DNA of 64,000 bases from Conus ventricosus. Taxonomy: Eukaryota > Mollusca > Gastropoda > Neogastropoda > Conidae. The notes beneath the pieces are model-generated. The model worked only from the letters and a program-made list of their open reading frames with translations, did not search any database and was not told the DNA's origin. The DNA lies in assembly GCA_018398815.1 (NCBI GenBank), contig CM031603.1, forward strand, positions 457,119 through 521,118, written 5' to 3'. The translations under genes were made by a program, and so were the position numbers. Shown here one piece after another: positions 58,508-64,000 of the stretch (position 1 is the stretch's first letter; every line of letters begins with the position of its first letter).

Positions 58508-58690
58508 TGGTGTGTGTGCGCGCGCGCGCGCGCGCACGCGCGCGCGCACAGTGTTAATGTGTTCAATTGTCAGTATGAATGATGTGTTGAAATATTGTAT
58601 GAAGGACAAGGACACATTGTAAGACTAGGCCTCGGTCAAAAGTCTTCATTTTAAAGTATTAGAAATCAATCAGTCCATCAATCAACCAGT

Positions 58691-58765
<75 letters not shown>

Positions 58766-58772
58766 TTCTTTC

Positions 58773-58817
<45 letters not shown>

Positions 58818-59180
58818 ATGTGTCTGTGTGTGAGAGAGAGAGGTGAAACAACATCACACAGAGAGACAGAGAGACAGAGTGACAGACAGACAAACAGAGA
58901 GAGAGAGAGAGAGAGAGAGTCACAAAAGGGCAATCAGAGTCATCCAATCAGAGTCATCCAATCAGAGTCTGGTGAAACAAGATTGGAAAGCATGCTACCA
59001 ACCCCCCTCCCCCACCCCTTCCCCCACCCCTTCCATCTCCCCCCATCCTCCACTCCAATGATTGCTCTCTACTCGGACAGGTGACAGTTTCTCTCGTAGT
59101 GGTGCCTCAAACAGTCAACCAGAGATTCTCCAGTGACCGGTCCTGTGTGGATAGTGTTGGATTTTGTCGGTGTGCTGAAC
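58182..59180. other. Spacer with (TC)n, (GT)n and CG-alternating tracts
   Basis: TC 58360-58450; GT 58452-58517; GCGCGCGCGCGCGC 58518-58547; TC 58694-58765; (TTTC)n; GT 58781-58832; GA 58895-58918; GTCATCCAATCAGA duplicated near 58940. No gene in the single-copy parts. Confidence 0.85.
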
Positions 59181-59181
59181 G

Positions 59182-59246
<65 letters not shown>

Positions 59247-59247
59247 T

Positions 59248-59287
<40 letters not shown>

Positions 59288-59638
59288 ATGTGTGTACGTG
59301 TGTGGGTGTGCGTGCGTACGTGTACGTGTGTGGCTGTGCGTGCGTACGTGTGCGCGTGTGTCAACAGTGCCTGATCCAGTTGCTTGTCGTGTGATTCAAG
59401 GAGAAAACCTCACGGCGAACAGTTTATTGTTAATATCTTGTGACGCTCATTCTCGGCCTGGGTGTGTTGTTGGCCTTTGGAACTTTTGTGCTGACATGCA
59501 CACATGTCCACGCATGTCCAAACTGAACTCAAAATGGGACTGCAGTTGTGTTTACTTTCAAGTTCCTCGTGCTTTATCCTGTTATCTGGGCCCGACGCTG
59601 CCCGCCAACAAGACATATTGAAAACGATCCGTCACGAC

Positions 59639-59683
<45 letters not shown>

Positions 59684-59821
59684 TCACGAACGTGCATACG
59701 AGTGTATGTAGACATGTGGCGGGTGGTGCAGTCATTGTTTTGAGCCTTTGTCAGTGTATCATAAGGAACGAGGAACTAATGTCTACTTTGAATTCTGGAC
59801 CTACATAGTGTGTGTGTGTGT

Positions 59822-59887
<66 letters not shown>

Positions 59888-59945
59888 CGTGTGCGCGTGC
59901 GCGCGTGTGTGTGTGCGTGCGTGTGTGTGCGTGCGTGCGTTACTT
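59181..59945. repeat. (GT)n and (GA)n blocks with short spacers
   Basis: GT 59181-59250, GA 59252-59284, GTGCGTACGT repeats to 59360, GT 59641-59676, GT/GC 59808-59940. Between them, 59390-59640 is single-copy with no supported gene. Confidence 0.9.
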
Positions 59946-60202
59946 ATAAATGAGAATAATATTGGTCTCGTGGTAATTATGATAATAATAACAATCACGC
60001 TTGCTGGGTATTGTATTATTAGTATTGATTTTCGAGCATGCATACCTACGGTTCTGTCTCTGGCGATACTAATTTTGATCCTGGCTAGAACTCTCGCAAT
60101 CTTTGTTGTTCTATGTTCTATGTTCAGCTGTCATCCAAACTGTCAGTCTCAAGCACTGCTGTCATTGGATGGGTGAACTCTATTTGAATTTGTTGAAGGA
60201 CC

Positions 60203-60589
60203 ATGCTTGCCGTCATCTGTGTAATATGTGGACTTTTTGTGATATCGTTTCCACGGTCTTCATGTTGTATTGTGGTTATTGTTTTTCGGGCACTCACGGC
60301 CATGAACCTGAATCGATTCATGTATTCTGAATCTTTTATATATAATCCTTTTTTGTCTATGTTATGGGCAACTCTTAAGTTACCCTTTAACGTTTTCGAA
60401 CTCAAAATTGAGTCAATACTTGTTTTTACATTTGCTTTTTTCTCACACATTTCTGCTTTTTTCGCCGGGGTACCTGTAAATGTCCTATTATACATGCTGT
60501 ACTCTAATATTATGTCAACCGAACTGGGAGAGAGTGTTCTGATTCTGGTTTCTGCATTGTTTGACTTTTTAATTAGATCTGTAACATGA
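60203..60589 (+). CDS. Hydrophobic upstream frame of LINE (ORF1 or 5' part)
   Basis: 128 codons from ATG, rich in Phe/Val/Ile/Leu with several membrane-like stretches (MLAVICVICGLFVISF; NVLLYMLYSNIM). It stops at 60589, just before the main frame begins at 60591. It shows no zinc knuckle, esterase or coiled-coil typical of LINE ORF1. It may be 5' untranslated sequence that happens to be open, or a frameshifted extension of the hydrophobic N-terminus of ORF2. Confidence 0.35.
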   Translation: MLAVICVICGLFVISFPRSSCCIVVIVFRALTAMNLNRFMYSESFIYNPFLSMLWATLKLPFNVFELKIESILVFTFAFFSHISAFFAGVPVNVLLYMLYSNIMSTELGESVLILVSALFDFLIRSVT

Positions 60590-60590
60590 C

Positions 60591-61280
60591 GTGTTGTCTT
60601 TTCAGTTCAGAGCCGGAATCGGAGCATTTTACACCAGGGCACTTAAACTCTCTACCCATAGATTGTCATTTATCACAGTCCCTTATGTCAGACCACTCCT
60701 ACTCCTGCTCATGAAAGGACGTTCTGTCATACCTTTAGTGATCCTCTGTTTTATTTCATTGAGTAACTTAAGCACCAGAGAGACGCCTGCCATCGATAAT
60801 TTTGCCACATCTCTAACGCCAGATAAACCGAGTATTGATTCCGAATGTTTAAGTACTGCCAGTCTATCTTTCCTCCTGGCACTCGTTGTACTATTGCTAC
60901 TGAAACTCGCTGGGGATGTTCATTCCAATCCAGGGCCAGATGATGAACAGTTGATAGACGGATTATCAATCATTCATGTGAATGTGCATAGTCTTCGTCA
61001 CAAAATTTCTCTCCTACAGTGTGAAGTAAGTCATTACGATATTATAACCGTTTCAGAAACTTGGTTGTCTGATGACATATCCAATGATAATATTGCAATT
61101 CAAGGTTTTCACCCTCCAGTCAGAAATGACAGAGCAGGTGACGCACACGGAGGTGTTGCTGTGTATGTTAAGAGTAATTTAGTCTGTAGACCAAGGCCTG
61201 ACTTGACCATTCCCTTCTTGGAGGCAGTGTGGATAGAAACAAAGTTAAAACAAGACACACTACTGGTAGGAACATTTTAA
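60591..61280 (+). pseudogene. LINE ORF2 segment 1: 2A-like motif and APE start
   Basis: The first ATG in this frame is at 60711; the open frame itself begins after a stop at 60582. A strongly hydrophobic stretch (SLSFLLALVVLLLLKLAG) leads directly into GDVHSNPGP (60912-60938). The APE endonuclease begins with IIHVNVHSLRHK (Asn motif), ITVSETWL (catalytic Glu) and HGGVAVYV. It ends at TAA 61278-61280, caused by an extra T in the run 61275-61278. The domain nicks target DNA to prime reverse transcription. Confidence 0.75.
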
Positions 61281-61932
61281 TCGACCACCTGATGCAAATG
61301 TGACTTATTGGAATTGGATTGACCAGTCGGTGCAGTTAGCTGGCAACACGCCTGATAAGTTTATAGTCCTTGGCGATTTTAACGCTGATTGCAGTCACCA
61401 ACCACCTACCCACCTTCGCAATATAATGGTGACGAATAACTTATCTCAGTTAGTCAACAAACCAACTCGTGTAACAGAACACTCCTCTACAGTAATCGAC
61501 TTGATTCTGACGCCGTGTCCAGACTTAGTTCAATCAGTAGATGTGCTGCCACCAGTCTGCAGTGATCATTCAGTTCCACTTGTTGTTCTTAAGATTCTTC
61601 GCAAAGCTAACTCTTCCTACAAGCGAACAATATATAATTATGCCAAACTTGATGTACATAAATTGACTGACGAACTGACTCGCACTAACTGGGATCCTAT
61701 TTTGTCCTTCGAATCAATTGACGACTCAGCTAAAGCATTTTCTGACTATCTTATGCACATTGCTAAACTATGTATGCCATTGAAAATAATCAAGGTAAAC
61801 GAACGTGATGCTCCATGGATCACGACGGAAATAAAAAGCTTAATAAAAAAGAAAAACAATATTCACAAATTAGCTAAACATCTTAACTCAGACTGGGCCT
61901 GGACACTTTTCGGCGAATTCGTAACGACGTAA
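61279..61932 (+). pseudogene. LINE ORF2 segment 2: APE C-terminal half
   Basis: Continues in the next frame with RPPDANVTYW, then FIVLGDFNAD (conserved GDFN), STVIDLILTP and VCSDHSVPLVV (catalytic SDH). These complete the APE active site, so the domain is intact apart from the frameshift. The frame is lost at the T run 61907-61910. Confidence 0.75.
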
Positions 61933-62252
61933 CAGCCACTATTAGACGCAGGAAAACAGAATTTATGGTTGAACTGGATCAACGAATTTCTTCAGCTGAC
62001 CAGTTTGGATCCAAGCAATGGTGGAGACTAGTAAAAACGTTTATTTCTAAAAAGGGTATGCCTCAAGACGATATTCCTCCTCTAGATATTAATGGTCACA
62101 TTTATTACACTTCTGTCGACAAAGCGACTGCGCTTAACCACTACTTTGCTACACAATGTTTTGTTGAAAATCATAACGATGATGTTCCTTCAATGTCAGA
62201 ATTTGCAGGCACTATCAATCCTCTAGTCTTTAAACGAAAGAAATGGTTTTAG
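61908..62252 (+). pseudogene. LINE ORF2 segment 3: linker before RT
   Basis: Contains WWRLVKTFISKKG and the DKATALNHYFATQCF segment that normally precedes the reverse transcriptase in CR1-like elements. The frame is lost near 62241-62245 (A/G-rich AAAGAAATGG). Confidence 0.7.
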
Positions 62253-62494
62253 AAATTTTGAATGCTCTGGACTGTAAGAAGGCTGTGGGGCCCGATTTAG
62301 TTCACAATAAGATTCTAAAAGCAGCAGCGAACATTATCTGTGAACCTTTAATGCATCTCTTCAATCGTTCTTTATTTGAAGGCAAATTTCCATCAGTCTG
62401 GAAAATTGCTCACGTAACACCTATATTTAAAAAGGGTGATAAACACAAGTGTGAAAATTACCGGCCTATTTCTTTACTGAGTTTGCATCGGTAA
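62234..62494 (+). pseudogene. LINE ORF2 segment 4: RT blocks 0-2
   Basis: KKAVGPDLVHNKILKAA (block 0/1), then WKIAHVTPIFKKGDKH and CENYRPISLLS (block 2), the hallmark start of non-LTR reverse transcriptases. The frame is lost at the T run 62482-62484. Confidence 0.8.
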
Positions 62495-62963
62495 AGTTTT
62501 AGAGAAGTGTGTTCAAAAACATGTGTTTAAGTACTTAATTGACAACAGCCTTTTGACAGCCGCTCAGTCTGGTTTCGTTCCTAACGACTCGACAGTTTTC
62601 CAGCTGCTTAGTATTTATGACGACTTTGGTAAATTTTTAGATTGCAAAACAACCGCACAAGCGATATTCTTTGATGTGTCTAAAGCCTTTGATAAAGTGT
62701 GGCACCGTGCACTGATGTACAAACTGTCGGCCCTGGGTATTCGTGGACAGTTATTCCACTGGTTCAATGATTATCTACATGACCGTACTCAAGCAGTTGT
62801 ACTGAAAGGAAGTAAGTCGTCCTATCTCCCTGTTTCAGCGGGTGTCCCCCAAGGCTCTGTTCTCGGCCCACTATTGTTTTTAGTATATATAAATGATATT
62901 GTAAACAATATAGAATCAGTAGTTAAACTATTTGCAGACGATACGAGTATGTACCTGGACTAG
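62484..62963 (+). pseudogene. LINE ORF2 segment 5: RT catalytic core
   Basis: AQSGFVPNDSTVFQLL, then FFDVSKAFDKVWHRAL (block 3; first catalytic Asp), SAGVPQGSVLGPLLFLVYIN (block 4) and LFADDTSMY (block 5; catalytic Asp pair). All three catalytic Asp are present. The frame is lost at 62955-62958, where one base is missing. Confidence 0.85.
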
Positions 62964-63301
62964 ACAATACTCGTATTCGAACTGAAATTTTGAATTCCGA
63001 TCTACAAAAGATAACTGAATGGGCATTGAATTGGAAAGTTAAATTTAATGAATCTAAAACTGAACTCATGACTATTTCTAACCGAATTGTGCCAGAAACA
63101 CTTCCGCTTAAATTTGGAGATATAATCCTGCAGGAAACAGTCACCCACAAACATCTTGGAGTCATCATTCAAACCAACTGTAAATGGGATCACCATATTA
63201 GGTCGGTTATATCTAAATGTCGCATCTTGTTGCCTGTCTCCGTTCATTTAAGTATCGTCTTAGTCGTAAATCTCTTGAAACGATGTACAAATCATTTATA
63301 A
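62957..63301 (+). pseudogene. LINE ORF2 segment 6: RT blocks 6-7
   Basis: LNWKVKFNESKTELM (block 6) and HKHLGVIIQTNCKWDHHI (block 7 and thumb). The frame becomes wrong near 63221-63223, so the listed end at 63301 is out of register with the real protein for the last 25 codons. Confidence 0.8.
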
Positions 63302-64000
63302 TGCCTCACTTCGATTTCTCAGACATTGTCTGGGACAATTGCACAGACAAGTTAGCTCAGGACCTAGAAAACCTTCATCTGGATGCTCTTAGAACAATCG
63401 TAGGAACAGTTCGCGGTACGAGCCACCAGAAGCTTTACACCGAGTCAGGATTTACATCGTTGAAAGAACGACGTCGTCGTCATAAAATTATCCTGTTCTA
63501 CAAAATCGTTAACGGCATTGCTCCTCCTTATCTTCTAAACCGCTTACCTCAACTAGTCTCTGCTGCAAACCCTTACCACCGTCGGAATCCCTTGGAGAGA
63601 CATATGCCGTTTTGTAGAACAGAACTTTATAAATCTTCATTCTTTCCTTCAACAACTTCCCTCTGGAATGACTTACCAGACGATATCAAACAATCAGATT
63701 CATTAAGCCGTCTCAAACGATATCTAAATAATACAGATAACCCAGTACCTATGTATTACTATTTGCCTTACAGATCAACAGAAATAGTTCTGAGCAGACT
63801 TAGACTGGGAATGAGTGATCTAAGGGATGATCTCTTTAAACGACACCTTTCAGACAATTCGTCATGCATCTGTGGATCACCAGTCGAAGACGCTTTACAT
63901 TTTCTGTTAGAATGTCCTTTGTACCATCAGTCTAGAGCCCAGACAATTGATCATCTGCCAAATGATGTTAGAAACGATGTTTCAGCTCTCTTATTTGGAA
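63223..64000 (+). pseudogene. LINE ORF2 segment 7: C-terminal domain, runs off window
   Basis: Over 255 codons without a stop. It starts CLRSFKYRLSRKSLETMYKS, then MPHFDFSDIVWDNC, LRTIVGTVRGTSHQKLY and, at 63865-63920, CICGSPVEDALHFLLECPLY, an intact C-x-C...H...C zinc-knuckle-like motif. No stop codon by 64000, so the 3' end of the element lies outside. Confidence 0.75.

Larger units (their letters stand above)
59946..64000 (+). mobile_element. CR1-like LINE with 2A-like motif, near full length, open at window end
   Basis: Domains in order: hydrophobic upstream frame (60203-60589), 2A-like motif (60915-60938), APE endonuclease (about 60955-61620), reverse transcriptase (about 62260-63230) and a C-terminal region with a zinc knuckle (63865-63920). 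No RNase H is visible up to base 64000. Seven overlapping open segments are separated by six one-base frameshifts, four at or beside homopolymers. The 5' boundary is a guess, placed at the end of the (GT/GC)n tract. Domain order and motif style fit the CR1/L2/Rex1/Jockey side of APE-type LINEs; exact clade needs a tree. Confidence 0.85.

Noticed and set aside
60124..60495. Minus-strand 123-codon protein
   Set aside because: It is antisense to the 5' region of the LINE, with no domain and no supporting signal.
60912..60938. Integrated RNA virus as source of the 2A-like motif
   Set aside because: The same frame continues directly into an APE endonuclease and a LINE reverse transcriptase; such motifs are known in LINEs and nothing viral is nearby.

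Overview
This 64 kb window looks like non-coding, repeat-choked nuclear DNA of an invertebrate animal. I infer a marine gastropod mollusc. The reasons are the mix of tRNA-derived SINEs with (ATT)n tails, a Penelope-like GIY-YIG element, several CR1/I-type LINEs, very long (GT)n, (GA)n and (ATT)n microsatellites, and one interspersed repeat (about 1.6-1.8 kb) that I recall, without a database check, from gastropod genomes. No host protein gene could be established. Every long open frame is either retroelement-derived or a translation of a tandem repeat.

Layout. 0-4.2 kb: five minisatellite families and a (GT)n block. 4.4-6.5 kb: 3' part of a Penelope-like element with a hammerhead-like motif near its end, abutting a tRNA-derived SINE. 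6.5-11.2 kb: further minisatellites, interrupted by an inserted sequence that holds an exactly 1000-N assembly gap. 11.6-11.8 kb: 3' tail of a LINE. 12.15-27.4 kb: a composite unit present three times in direct tandem orientation. Each copy contains its own internal arrays, including a 35-bp array carrying the CRE octamer TGACGTCA. The copies differ by a SINE insertion, by array expansions and by a 1.7 kb insertion. 27.8-31.9 kb: minisatellites around a decayed RNase H-bearing LINE fragment. 33.0-35.6 kb: a 37-bp satellite with traces of higher-order periodicity. 36-44.5 kb: more arrays and a SINE copy whose interior has grown into two separate minisatellites. 44.6-46.3 kb: a 978-nt poly-A run directly followed by a 772-nt poly-G run, then a noisy second version of the sequence that precedes it; this is almost certainly an assembly artefact. 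47.5-56.5 kb: about ten more minisatellites separated by dinucleotide blocks. 57.2-58.2 kb: C-terminal half of a LINE ORF2. 60.2-64.0 kb (running off the end): the best-preserved element, a CR1-like LINE with a 2A-like peptide motif, APE endonuclease, reverse transcriptase and a C-terminal zinc-knuckle region, broken by six single-base frameshifts with no nonsense codons between them.

How it works together: there is no operon or pathway here. The coherent story is repeat evolution: retroelements insert, internal segments of them seed minisatellites, and a composite of minisatellites plus unique spacers is itself tandemly triplicated. Consensus quality is uneven (homopolymer indels, poly-A/poly-G, error-rich stretches near 15.5-15.8, 46.3-47.4 and 49.2-50.0 kb), so frameshifts and repeat lengths should be read with caution.
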